Shown one piece after another: positions 45,756 to 58,000 of a stretch of DNA of 64,000 bases. The position numbers and the translations under genes were made by a program. The notes under the pieces are model-generated. The model ran no database searches. It was not told the DNA's origin and saw only the letters and a program-made list of their open reading frames with translations. The first letter of the stretch is position 1. Each line of letters starts with the position of its first letter. The stretch is from Taeniopygia guttata (taxonomy: Eukaryota > Chordata > Aves > Passeriformes > Estrildidae): NCBI RefSeq assembly GCF_048771995.1, contig NC_133043.1:8698501-8762500 (forward strand). Reading direction: 5' to 3'.

Positions 45756-46319
45756 CTTTTCATAGTTTTGCCTAGTTGTGTCCTTTGTGTAAAATAAGAC
45801 AAACTTGTCTCCTACTGCTTGAAGTCCATTGAGGATCAGCTTTATCCAACACTGGTGTCCCACTATCCCAGTGCCCAGCTCTGCCCCACTCCTCCTGCCT
45901 GCTAAAAGTGTGGCCACTGTTATCCCAGTGCCTGCTTTGCTCAGGACAAGCAGCCCAGGCCTCCTTATCCCACCACTACTTGTCTCCAGTGCTCCCAGGG
46001 CCTCTTCCAGCTGACCCCAACCTTTCACCCATCCAGAGGGATTCAAACCGTGCCTCCAGCCTCGACTGAAGCAGTGCCTGGGACCCAGGAAACCACCAGG
46101 TAAGCAAACTTAGTTTGTAGGAAGAGGCTTTCAGAGATGGACAGATTTACCCAAAGCTGAGCAGAAACTGGGAAAAAGGCCAGAACTGGATCCCAGGAGC
46201 ATCAAGCACTCAGGCTGTGTTCATACAACAGGAAAATCACACCCTGTGACCCCAGCAGCCACAGACATTTTTACCTCCTTCCTTTGCTGGGTGCAAACTC
46301 GTTCCCAACTCTTGGGTGT
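45756..46319. other. Intergenic gap between convergent genes
   Basis: Between the two predicted polyadenylation regions there is about 0.56 kb with no recognised feature. In human the two genes are also convergent and very close at their 3' ends. Confidence 0.45.
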
Positions 46320-46336
46320 GTTATCCAAGACAATCA

Positions 46337-46342
46337 TTTATT
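46337..46342 (-). terminator. Candidate TMEM94 polyadenylation signal AATAAA
   Basis: AATAAA on the minus strand (TTTATT on the plus strand), at the end of an AT-rich 3' UTR-like block. Predicted only. Confidence 0.4.
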
Positions 46343-47747
46343 GCCATTCATATACTGGATGCTTGTGGGTCTAGGTTTGTATCTCTTTTTTTTGCTTTTT
46401 TATACAATTTACAAGTTTTAATACAAATGAAATATTTTTACATACATCCCAAAAAATTTAATATAAAATATACAGCATTTAAAAACATCTTGATGTAGGA
46501 AATTTCCTCCTGAAGCCATGCACTCTGACCCTTAGACACTTCAATAGCTGAGGGAAGGGTGGCACTGGCAAGACCATCCTAAAGGCTCCATTCATACACT
46601 TTAGCTCCCTCCAAGTCTAGCTGGGGAAGGAGGATGCAGGAAAATAAACATGTGTGATCACACAGAGGAAGAAACCCTGAAGGTGCCTCCTCTAGAGGAA
46701 GGTGTGGCCAGCAGGAAGCCCTGGAATCTGCTGCTTTTTAACACCTACAACAGTTCATGGCACAGGACAAGAGCTGAGGTGTGGGTGGAGGGAAAGCTGG
46801 GACAGCAGTGAGCAGCTCTGTGCTGCCTCTGACTCCAGCTCAGCTTGGCCACAGAGATCATATCCCACTTGTGATCCAACCCAGCATCAGGAAGGAAGGT
46901 GGCTTCTCAAGGGCCAGGTGTCACAGATCTGGAGCTGGCATTTAGTGAATTGAGGCTGAGGAAGGTGCAGCTTGTTCTCCCTGAGCCCTGCAGGTGCCAG
47001 GGGAGTCAGTCAGTCCAGCCTGGCTGGCAAAGGTGGGCAGACACTTGTGGTGCTGGGGAGGAGCCCTGTGCTCCACCAGGGAGCTGCTGGCTCCCCATCC
47101 CATGCAATCCTGCCAGCATGGGATCTCCACATCTGCCCCCAGCTGGAGGAACTCGGGCCAGGGCTTGGAACACCCCCAGCTGCCCCCCTCCAGCATGCTC
47201 AGTGTGTCCCCAGAGCTCAGGGGCTGGCTGTACCCAGCTCTGCTCCTCTACCAGCCCCACAGCAGGGTGAGGGTATTGCTTAGAGACACTCAGCCGTGTC
47301 CATGCTCTCTGGTTATGCTGAAAAGTGAGGAAGACAAGGTGGAGCAGCAGGGCAGAGCCTGGGGCTTCCAGCCAGCTCCCTGCCTGCCCAGGAGGGATCA
47401 GCTGCCACTTGTTAATCTCAGGTACCAAAGAGGAAGTAACAGCCAAATATTGTAGTGTTAATGTTGGGACCAAAAACAGAGCCAGGATTTACCAGCTTTA
47501 GTCAGTGTTTAGAACTAGAATCAACATCTCCATGACCTCCAACTATTCTGGTAGCCAAGCTTGTGTGCTCCTGTGTGGCCCTTGGCTGCCAGCCCACAAC
47601 AGGACCAGTGCTCTCAGTACAGATGGGGTCTGGTCAGAGCTCAGGAGCTTGTGTGCTGCACTGGGGCAGATCATGGTTTGCCACAGCCCTCAGGGGAGGG
47701 TCCCCCCAGGCAAACAAAGAGACCTCCAGAAAAACACTGAGTAGATG

Positions 47748-47915
47748 TTGCCCAGGGAGGTTGTGGCTGCCTCGTCCCTGTAATTGTTAAAGGTCAGGTT
47801 GGACAGGGCTTGGAGCACCCTGGGATAGAGGAAGGTGTCCCTGCCCATGGCAGGGGGTGGAACAAGATAAGCTTTAAGGCCCCTTCCAACCCAAACCATT
47901 CTGTGCTTCTGTGTG
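47748..47915 (+). mobile_element. CR1 LINE, 5'-truncated 3' fragment
   Basis: About 168 bp match the 3' end of avian CR1: TTGCCCAGGGAGGTTGTGG, then GGTGTCCCTGCCCATGGCAG, then CCCTTCCAACCCAAACCATT, ending in a degraded copy of the ATTCTATG-type terminal repeat (ATTCTGTGCTTCTGTG). It is 5'-truncated, as most CR1 copies are, and has no coding capacity. It lies antisense to TMEM94 in its likely 3' UTR. The family occurs widely in birds and other sauropsids and is the best taxonomic marker in the window. Confidence 0.9.
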
Positions 47916-48410
47916 AAGCCATTAGCACAGAGGGGAGAGACTTCCCAGCACTATCACAGACAGACATGATTGGGTGGGGTTCCCTGTGCCTTAGAGAGCA
48001 AGAACTGGATGCAGCTCAATCCTGGACTGGGAAATAAGCCATTCACCAGCTTTGTATTAGGCACAACTGCAAGTTGTAGATTTCCTGCCTGGAAAGACAT
48101 CCCCTCCCTCCAAGGCAGGATAGTCAGGGCTCAGGCTTTATCTTGAGCTGTGGTTTTCTCAAGTAGGCACATTACTGAAGCAGAACAGCAGTTCAGATCA
48201 CAAACAGGAGAACAGCTATAACACCTCTCTGCGGGTTGGTAAAGAACATAAAAGCTGGTTGAACAGGGCTGCAGGAAGCTGAGCCATGCTGGCTCCCTGC
48301 AGGCAGGCAGAGCTGCCCTCCCTCTGCACCGGAGCAGAGGATCACAGGCAGCTCTTCCTAAAGCCCTGTCTCATCCATCTTCTGACACAGCCAGCACATG
48401 GCTGTGACAA

Positions 48411-48427
48411 CGACACTAGAGGGCAGG
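48411..48427 (+). promoter_or_regulatory. CTCF-like motif
   Basis: CACTAGAGGGCAG (48414-48426) matches the CTCF core closely, including AGAGGGCAG. It lies near the 3' end of TMEM94, between the convergent genes. Motif evidence only. Confidence 0.35.
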
Positions 48428-48992
48428 GCTGGCCCAGCCTGGCTGTTCACAGACCCTTTCCCATTGTTCCCTTGGGAATGTGAGCTCCCAGCACTCTGGG
48501 GACTGCAAGAGGGATGGCTCCTTTGCCCAGACACAGGGCAGGGAGGCGGGGAGGGCATGCACACATGGAGAGCAGGCTGAAGAGGAAAACCAAAACGGGT
48601 TTCAATAGAGATCTCCTGCTTCAGCAGCCCTACTGGTCCCAGCTTCTCCTGCCAGACCCAGGAAACCCATCTGTTCACAAAGAGGAAAGGAGCTGCTTCA
48701 TTTTAGCATCACCATGATACTAACAAATACCTCCAGTAATAAATAAATAAAGGAAGAGCAGCCTGAACAGGCATCAGAGCTGGCAGGTTCCTGTGAGGGT
48801 ACTTGGTAGGCTGGGAAGGGGCTGCATACCTGTGGGGGAATCCCTGCCTGGGGCCCCGGGAAGGTGCAGATGTAGTTTTGCCAGGAGGCTGTCTGGTTTG
48901 CATGTGTGATGGAAAATTCCCTGAGCCTTTGGTGCAGCCGCCCTCCCAGTGGCTGTTTGGCCCTGGCTCCAGAGAACTTGAGCTGGGTGCTT

Positions 48993-49065
48993 TTAAAATG
49001 GAGAATTCATCCCCAATTTGGTTTCAAACTGCAACTTCTGCCTCTTTTGGTAACGGACCCGGACC
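48993..49065 (-). CDS. TMEM94: TMEM94 last coding exon
   Basis: This exon encodes VRVRYQKRQKLQFETK and LGMNSPF, then TAA (48995-48993). The basic cytosolic tail is essentially identical to the mammalian protein, which fixes gene identity and end. Confidence 0.96.
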
Positions 49066-52000
49066 CTGGAGAAGAAGAAAAAAGAGAGTATGCAGAGGGG
49101 TGAAAGGTAAGACTGTTCCACTGCCATTCCTGAGCTGCTAGCCCCAAGAAGCAGGGAAGCCCCTGGCCTGGGCCCTGTGGTAGCCTGTGAGGGGAATCAA
49201 ATCCAGAGAGCAACCCATGGTCTCAGTCCTACCCCATCCAGCTAAATCCCATCTCCAGGGACACCAGACACAGCACGGAAAGGTCCAGAAACCCTTCGCA
49301 GGAACTGAGATGGTGTCTCTATCCCCATCAGTGTTCCCTGTAATCCCCGCTCTTCCTCCCCAGCCCATTTCCTGAATCAATGTTCATTAGTGTTGACTCC
49401 CAGCTCTGGCTGCTCCCTGTGCTGGGAAGAACAGCCAGTCACTTTGCCTGCTACTCATTCTTGGCTTCAGCCACTTCCTGTGAAAACGAGTTCCACAGTC
49501 CAGGCTCTGTGTGAAGGCCCATTTCCTCTGCTGTGATTCAATGCCTCTCTGTCCTCATGGGACAAGATGGAGAGAACAGCCCTCCCCAGTTCCATGCTGG
49601 TGTTGCATAGACCTTGGCTGTCTCCCTCCCTTTGGTTTGAGATAAGGAAATTTTGTTCTCCCTTCCTGCTCCCAATCACTGCCACTGCCCTTCTCTGACC
49701 CTCCTTCCTCCCCTGCGCTTCCTCCCTGGGAGGTGGAACGTGGGCCTGCACACAACAGCCAGGTGATTTACACAATGCAGTCAGCTTTTCCTTTTTGTTC
49801 CCCACCCTGTTCCCAGGGCACCATTATTTTTTGCAGCTCAAGGCCAGCCTAGAGGGAGGCTTCAGCCCTTTCTCCCCATCCTCCCTACAACCCCCATACC
49901 TGATTTCATGCAGCTTGACAATCTCATTGATGATAACCACAAGGACCAGGGAAAGAAAACCCAGGAGCCATGCAACTGGAGAGATGGAGACGTGGTTAAA
50001 GGTCAAAGAAGAGTTGAGGTTTTCCCAGAGTTTCAGGTCCAGCACAGTCTGTGCCACTTGCCCCAGCACTCTAAGATTAAGAACAGACACAGCAAATCTC
50101 AGCACACCTGACAAGCTTCCCAGGACCTGCAGACTGGGGCTCAGGCCCAGATTAAACACTCACAACAGAGACCCTTCACCCGTTCAGCAATGGAGATCAA
50201 GTGCCATGTACTTGATTCTCCTCAGCACCAGGACACTGGTGCTGGAGTGGGCCTGGGGCCCTCCTTGCTCCAGCATCTTGGAACACCTTCCCAGGGGCTG
50301 TGGGTACTCACACAACAGCCACAGTGAGCGTCCACCAGCGGTTGGAGAGGGGGCTCTTCTTCCACAGGGGCTTGGTGCGATGGACGTGGGTGATGGATAT
50401 GAACACTGCAGAGAAAAGGGGATTATTTAGCATCACACACAGATACAGCACTTTACAGGGTACATCAACACCTGTTACTTCTAAGGGATATGGGGTTCAT
50501 GTCCCTGGAACCAGCCTACCATTTAGGGCTCTTTCAGACCAGGCTCCTCACAGCAATTCCAAGTCCCTGGAACACAGGCAGGGGCAGTGCAGTGGTTGTA
50601 CTGCACACAATTATTCACTGATTCAACTGTGAGGTTGGTTCACAGCCTGGGAGCTAAAACAGAGCAGGCAAAGGCCCAGGTCTGGGGAGCTGGGCAGGGG
50701 TGGGTGTGCCCTTGTTCCAGGGCTGCAACAGAGGAAAGCTCCAGCCCAGACAGAGATTTAGTTGGAGACCCAGCGCTCTCTGTACAGGACCGAGCGCTTG
50801 CTCAGCTTTTATTTGGGCTCTTCCAAACAGCTGCCAGGCAAAGCACCCCGGCCTTGCCTTGGGAGTTTGAGAGACACAAAAGTACAGCAACCCACTCTCT
50901 CCAAATATGGAGATCAAATCAGGAAGCATTTCTGGACACATTTCAATACACAGTGCTCTGCCCAACACCACAGGACATCACAGACCCTTCAGCGTTGTCA
51001 GGGACCTACCCTGCCAGGCAACGGGTGCAGGTGAGGAGGGACAGCCAGGAGCTGGCACCACCCTCCCCAGGGTTTAAAAAGGCATCCAGCTCTCAAACAC
51101 AGCTGCATCAGTCCCCTTTGTGGGAAGGCAATGGGGTACTTCGCAGAATAGCAGCAGGGATATAAACACTTTTGAAGCAGGGAATATTTTTGGAGAACAT
51201 CACATGCTGCTACTAACTTTCAAGAAGGCAAAAGGGATTTGGCTCTTCTAGTGAGACTGGACAGAACCAGCACTGCACCAGACTGGCAGGAAGTAGAATC
51301 ATTTCTGAGGGTGTTGTCTTTAATCTGCCAGGGTAATGTTTAGTGAGACAGGGGGATCTGTGCCTGTGCTGTGAAGCCACTGCAGCATCTGCTTCTATCA
51401 GGGAGTTTGTGCTCTGGCATTGGGGGCAAAGAAAGGGACAGAGGATGCAAGCCTTCCCCCAGAGCAGGGAATGGGGTTCTGGGAACAGGGACTTACCTGT
51501 GTGTAAAACAATGAGGCCAGCTGTGAGCTTCTGGGCTACCAGGAGAGCATTGGAAAATGTCCCAAACCAGTCAGGAGCACCATAAGCATTGCTAGTGAAT
51601 GAGAGGACACAGGAAAGTTAACAGTGGGCACTTAACTGACCTGTTCCCACCAGGACCATGTCCTCCTTTAACAGCTGAGGAATCTGTGTGTGAGCTCAGG
51701 CTGTCCTGGTACAAGGAGGTGACAGTGGGCAATGATGTAGCTGTCAAGGCTACAGCCCTGGTGGGTCATGGAAGAGGCTGAAGCTTGTTAGAGGACTGGA
51801 ATCAGTCCTCCTTGGAAAGGGCAGGAGCAGTAGGGATGTATGTACTAGGCCCAGCTCCTCACCTGTGCAGCATGATGGAGGAGCAGACTGTGAGGTTGAG
51901 GCTGGTCGTGTTCACCCCTTTGCAGGACTCATGCAGGGTGAACCCAAAGCAGATGAGGCAGGAGCAGATGGTCAGGCTGAATTTCAGCAGGAAGCAGAGC

Positions 52001-55000
52001 AGGAAGTAGTGCTGAGTCTGTGAATAAGGGAGAGGAAGGAGGATGACATGGGTATGTCATTGGTACAACTTCCTCCCCATGGACCATCAGAGAATCAGTG
52101 GCTGCAAAAGACAATCTGTAGTACAGATGAGATGCTGCACTGAGGATCTGCCCTCTGGGCATCCTGGAACAGGGGATTCCCTCCCTGGCTCATGCCATGG
52201 ACCAATTTACTGAGCGAGCTAGGAAGGCACAGGGCCTCAGCTATGCATCAACACTGGGGCAAAACTGAAGAGAAAAATGTGTGGACAACTTAAATCTGAG
52301 GGGCCACCTACCTTCTTGGGAATGGAAGTCAAATTTTTTCCTGTTGCCATGGTCATGATGGAGCTGTGCGGGGGCTTGCCCAGGAGCGAGATACTGGAGG
52401 AAGGTAAGTTAAGTGTCTCAGTAATGTGTTCAGGCACCAGAGTTATTGTACTTTTATCTAACATTTGAACCCAAATAACCTGCTCAGACTGCTTGAAGCA
52501 TTGGCACTTATCTTTACATATGTAGTAAAAGGTGTTATTCATGGCAGGTGCAGACAGAGAGAGAAGTGACTTCCAAATGTATAAGGGAGAAAAAAAAAAC
52601 CTGTGGTATCTTGGCCTCTACCTGACACCCCAGACTTTCCATCACACAAGGCAGGGGTTAACACAGCAGCACACAAATGCTCCTGTCACTGTTTCCAAGC
52701 ACCTCATCAGAGCAGGTGCTTGGAATAATCCTTGCAGCCTTCTTAGCATGATGTGGGTGAAGTCAGCTTTCTTTCAGTATGGAGAGAGTGAGGCTGAGGG
52801 AGTGCTCTGTGCATCCTGTGGGGAGTGGGAGGAGATTCCACCCTGACAGACTCACCTGAGCAGTGGGTAGCAGAAACAGGAGAGCCACACAATGTCTGTG
52901 GTACTGAGGATGGGGGGCAGCTGCACCAGGCAGGAGAGGAACTGGACAGAAACAACCCAGAGTGAAGAGCATGAGCAGTGCTAGGACAGACTTGTTACCC
53001 AAATCGCTGCTGTCTTCCCTGAAACCCTGGGATGAACTAGTAACTGGGCTGCCACTGCACAGCCCCTCCACATGTTCCTGTGGCAGGAACTGCAGGGGAT
53101 GCTATTCTCCAGGGAAAGAGGATTTGAAGGTAAATGTGTGAGGATCAGGGAGAGGGGGCAGCACAGGCTGAGATCACCAAGTCTCCATCTATAACTTCCC
53201 TAAACACACTGTGTAAACCTGACTGAAGGCCATGTTTCTCCCTCGAGGCTGCCCCGCTGCAGGCACCCATATCCATGTGAGCCCTCCTGTCTTCTGAGCT
53301 AAACGCTGTCCCCAGCCAGGCCAGGACTCACCTGAATGACAACCAAGGTCAGCTGGCACTGCAGCAGGAAGAGGAAACACTTGCGGATCCCGTAGGTTGC
53401 ATGCCTGGCCTGGAAGGAAGCACAAGCCCTGAGAGCCCTGCTGGGAGCAGCTGCAGCCAAGAGCAGCTACCGGCAGGCAGGGGCAGAACATGCGGCCTGC
53501 AGGGGAAGTGGGAGGGGAGAGGATCTGGACACATTGAAAGCAAAAAGGGAAGGTCTCTTGTCTACATGGAGAGGTTCTGAAGGAAAGGCAGGATTTAGCC
53601 AAGGGGTAAGTTTGTTTAAATTCCTGGCTTTTCTGGGGTTACTCTCCTCCTTAACACTGCATTGTTGCCTGGCTAGCATCTCTCAAGATTATACTTCATC
53701 CAGATGAACAATATTCATGTTCTGTTGCGACAAGGCACCATTTCCAATCCATTCCCTACACCTTGGACCAGGAGGGCCAAGCAGGAAGATTTTCCCTCTT
53801 TTGTTTCCTGGACAAAAGCCAGGAGACACAAGCAAAGCTCCTGCTGGCAGCATTGTGGGCACCTCAAGCAGAATGCTGGTGTGAGCTCCTGGCTCTGCTC
53901 CTTGCAGAGGGGAGAGGGGATTGCTTGGCTCACCTGCTCTATGAGCCTGATGATGCTGGTGCTCTCTTCTTGGCGGAAGGACATGGAGCAGGGCAGGCTG
54001 TTGAGCTGCCCTGAGAGCTGCAGCGGGGTGAGCTCCTCAGAGCCATTGCTCAGGGTGGTGCTGGTGGCATAACCAAAGGTCTCCCAGGAGCAGCGGGATG
54101 GGTAGAGAGGGTCCAGGGCTATACTGCAAGGACAACACAGGGGTGCTGGTGAAAGGCCTCATCCCAGAAAGGAAGCTGTCTCACTGCAGTCCAGCTTGGA
54201 AGGTCACTCTGTGCTATACCATGCTCTGTATAACTTGCTCTCTTATTGCCCTGAGCTATAACATGAAATTAGGATCAATTTCCCTAGAGTTTCAGTTATT
54301 CACAGAGAAATGATGAACATATTTGGGTTTGTGGCACAAGGTCAACAAATTGGCTGATCCATGGGGTACTTCCATCTTTCACCCAATGGGAAGCATCTGT
54401 AATGGCAGATGCAGTCCAGCATGTAAGAGAGCTATCTTCCTTTCAGCCATGGAAATACCTCTGTGCCAAGGGCCTTAAACAGACATCCCCATCCAATCCC
54501 CCCAGATCTCCCTCTTGTAGACAAATGCAGCTAAAAATGGACGGAGCAATTGTGAGCACCTTCCTGCAGAACCCACACGTGTGGTGTCACCCATGGCTGG
54601 GTACTTGCTAAGATGAAGGCAAAGGCAGCTGGAGGAGGAATAGACCCTGCCCCACCTGATATCACTCTGCAGGAAGAGGCAGCTGTTCCGAAGGTTGGCA
54701 GAGCTTCCCAGACAGCAGGTCACCTCCCCATACTCTTGCATGATCTTGATCATCTCACACATGGCTGCAAAGGAACAGAAGGAGAAATAGTGTGTTATGT
54801 CATTATGCACACAAAAATGCAGTGTTTCACACTCTTTCCAATCTGGATAACAAACAGATCCTTTAAAACTGCCCCATCTGATACTCACCACTGTGTACAC
54901 TGAGATCCACAGTCAAAGCACATAATTAGATAGTTAATTAACTGCAGACCAGGTGCTCTAGGTACCTGCCACTGCAGGAATTATCTGTGGTTCATAGAAC

Positions 55001-58000
55001 TATGACCCAGAGATTTGCATCTCCAGCACACCTCTTTCAGACCAGAGCTGTAGGTATAGTCTGGGTGCATAAAACAGCTTCAGCATCAAATGCCCTTGTT
55101 AGAAAACAGCAGAAATGAAATAAATCTAAATAATTCAAACTGAAAATAAATACAGTTTTTCAAACTCAGCAGCACATCACTAGTGTTGTTGCAAGTCTAA
55201 AGGAAGGGAGGGAATGTAACAAACCACTGCAAAAGCAGTGCCACATTTAGCCATACTCAGAGCCCAGTTCCTGCACTCCCACCCACCACCACCTCTACCT
55301 ACCAATATGTTTACTGACATCCCTGGGGCCTCTAAGTCAAAGTTGCTGTCTGATCTGATTTTAGTTCTGTAGCTCCATGCACAGTGCTCTGTGTATACAT
55401 GGATTTTCCAGAATGCCCCAGGCAAAAAAACCCCCAAGCCTCCTCTCTGCAGAATCTCTTGTAAACACCTTCACTAAATGCCCGGTGCACAAAGACACAG
55501 TGAGGGGTTGGATCAAGTGGGGAGCTGTCCCTTCTGTCAGAGAGAGGAAATTTGGGCACTTAAGCATGAAGGCAGACTGGACTGTGATTGAAATGCTGGA
55601 AACTGTGACCAGAGGTACTTAAATGGCGAATCATAATGATGCTCCACACTTACTGGAGATTTGGCAGTTATTTGCCAGTTGAGCACTCAGCCCCTTTCTT
55701 TAAGTAATACCTCAGAGAGAGAGAAATGTTGTCCTTTCTGTTTCCTGCAATCAAAAACTGCAAAGCAGCAGAAGGTGCTAACAGCAGCTGCCAAGGAAAA
55801 ATTCTTCTGGGAAGTGATTGCCGAGTTATAGAAGAGTTGTGAGCAGAGACCAAAGTCTCCTGGTACACTGATAATACTTATTTAATGAAAGGCAGTAACA
55901 TTTTGGATGTTTGCTTTTGTGACTCTTATGAATGCAAATTGAAAGGAGTGGTTCTCAGCCCAATTCAGCAGCTGGACAACAGCTGCACTAAAATTCAGTT
56001 AACACCTGGCTCCCCACAGGCAGCAACAGAGGGTAATTAATATGAATATGTCCTTCTACATTACTGGAAGGTATCCCCTTCCCTTCACCCATGTCCACAC
56101 TTGGATGAGCCAGACCAAGGAGCTGGGAAGGAATTCACGGACAGGAGTAGGAAAGGCCACTTACTCTCTGGGGTGCAGTCTGTGAACAGGGGCACCAGCA
56201 AAGGCACGTTGTCAATGTTCTGGAGGTGAGGTCTCACCTGGTGGATCCCCCGGGGGAGTTTGGCCTGAAAAAGGACAGATTAAGCAGGGAGTGTGAGAGA
56301 GGCATTTCAGAGGGAAGTGCTGAAATGAGAATGATGATTCCTAGAACTATGCGACTCAAAGATCAGATACAAATTCATGTTCCAGCAGACAGAACTGGCT
56401 TTCCCAAGCCACTGCCAAAAGTTTTCTGATAAAGTTGTACACTGACCTGCCAAGCTGCCTGTACTTGTCCTCAGGGTTTGTAAGGTCAGTGTGACAAACC
56501 TATGCTCAAGTATTTCTAAGGACTTTTTGCCTGTGTGGAGAATCTAATCACACATCTGCTGTCTTCTAGCAACTGGATCTATTTCAATTGCAGCCACATC
56601 AACCTGCAGCAAGGCAAGAAGGGTTCTTGCCTTCTAAAACCAGACCTAAAAGATTTTTTTTTATCTGTATCTCTGATATTCATGTAATCTCTGCTGAATG
56701 TGTGTGAGGTCTTTCTGAAGCGGGAAGGGCTTGTCTCGCACCGTGACCACTGGGCAGCACCAGGCTGTGGCTCATAGCTGGAGGAGAGAGTGTTTCTTCT
56801 GTCTGCATGGAAAGTGGGGATGCTCCCACTCCCTGTCCAGCCCATGAGACCCAGAGGAACTGAGATGCAGCTCTCAAGGTTACCCCATGTTTGCTAACCT
56901 CCACTCCTAAACTCCAAAGCAAAGAGCTGTTCAGCAAAAGTAACTGAGAGAATCCCAAATTTCCCAGGCTCTAGACACCAAGCTCGAAGAGGGTGAGAAA
57001 AATCAGGGGTCCCAATGGAAACCAATCTCCATCAAAGAGGAATTTCCTCTGAGGTGACAGTCCTGCCCATGACAACAGTAGGAGGCGTACAGGGAGAGAG
57101 GCCCTCACCCTGTTACAGTCCTCCAGGAAGCTGGGGATATCACTGTCTGTTGGCTGGAAGCTGATGAGATCCGAGTGCCCCTCCTCTTCCATCAGCAGAA
57201 GCCCCTCCACATCATCTCGGGAAACTGGAGCAGAGAGAAGTAGCATAAACAACAATCACAAACCTGCCTCTGCCACCCCTGTGCCACCCACGTGGGACAT
57301 GCACGTGGCACTGCAGAAGCCAGGAAACGTGAAGCCTGATTTTCTGGGTTAGCAACACTCAGATCTCCCACTCAGTCATATAAAATGCAGTATTTTTAGA
57401 TGACTAATCTGTTCAGAGGTAGATATGTGAGCCTAGTCTCTGCTCTTTTGAGACATGATACTTTATCTGTTCTGCTGTCCTTCTAGGGAAAGAGAATAAA
57501 GAAATCCCAGCTGAAGAAAATAAAGAGTAATGCACAGGCAAGGGATCTTCAGTGGCTTGACCAGGGCCCCAACAAGAACCAGAAGCACTCATGAGCACAT
57601 AAATTCATGGCAGCTGGTGCACAGAAGGATGTCTGTTTCCAAAAACTTGGTACTGGCTAGCTAGAAAGGCTATAAATGTAATGTGATGTCACTTACATAC
57701 ACGCACCCCAGGCCCATCCTGAATTTTGTGCTCAAAGCTCTGACAGATCAAGTGTCTGGTTTGGACACAGGAACCTATGAATGGGTTTAAAAGAACCACC
57801 CAGGAAACACATGGCATCCAGAGTGGCCAAGGCACAGTTCTCACCCTGATGGAGGTCATCGTGCAGGGAGCCAGCATGGCTGGGGCTGGATGGGGGGATC
57901 TCTGAGCCAGGCACATCACCATTGGGTGTTAAGGATATGTGGCAATTCCAGCCAGTCTCCAGACCCATTTTCTCAGCAAACACCTGTGGGTGAGCAGACA

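Larger units (their letters stand above)
46320..48992 (-). other. TMEM94: TMEM94 3' UTR (probable, long)
   Basis: No coding exon is seen. The minus-strand AATAAA at 46342-46337, preceded by a very AT-rich stretch (46380-46480), is the first good polyadenylation signal after the stop codon. That would make a UTR of about 2.65 kb, longer than I expect for this gene, so a nearer variant signal may be used (AATACA on the minus strand near 48051). The segment includes the CR1 fragment and a CTCF-like site. Confidence 0.4.
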
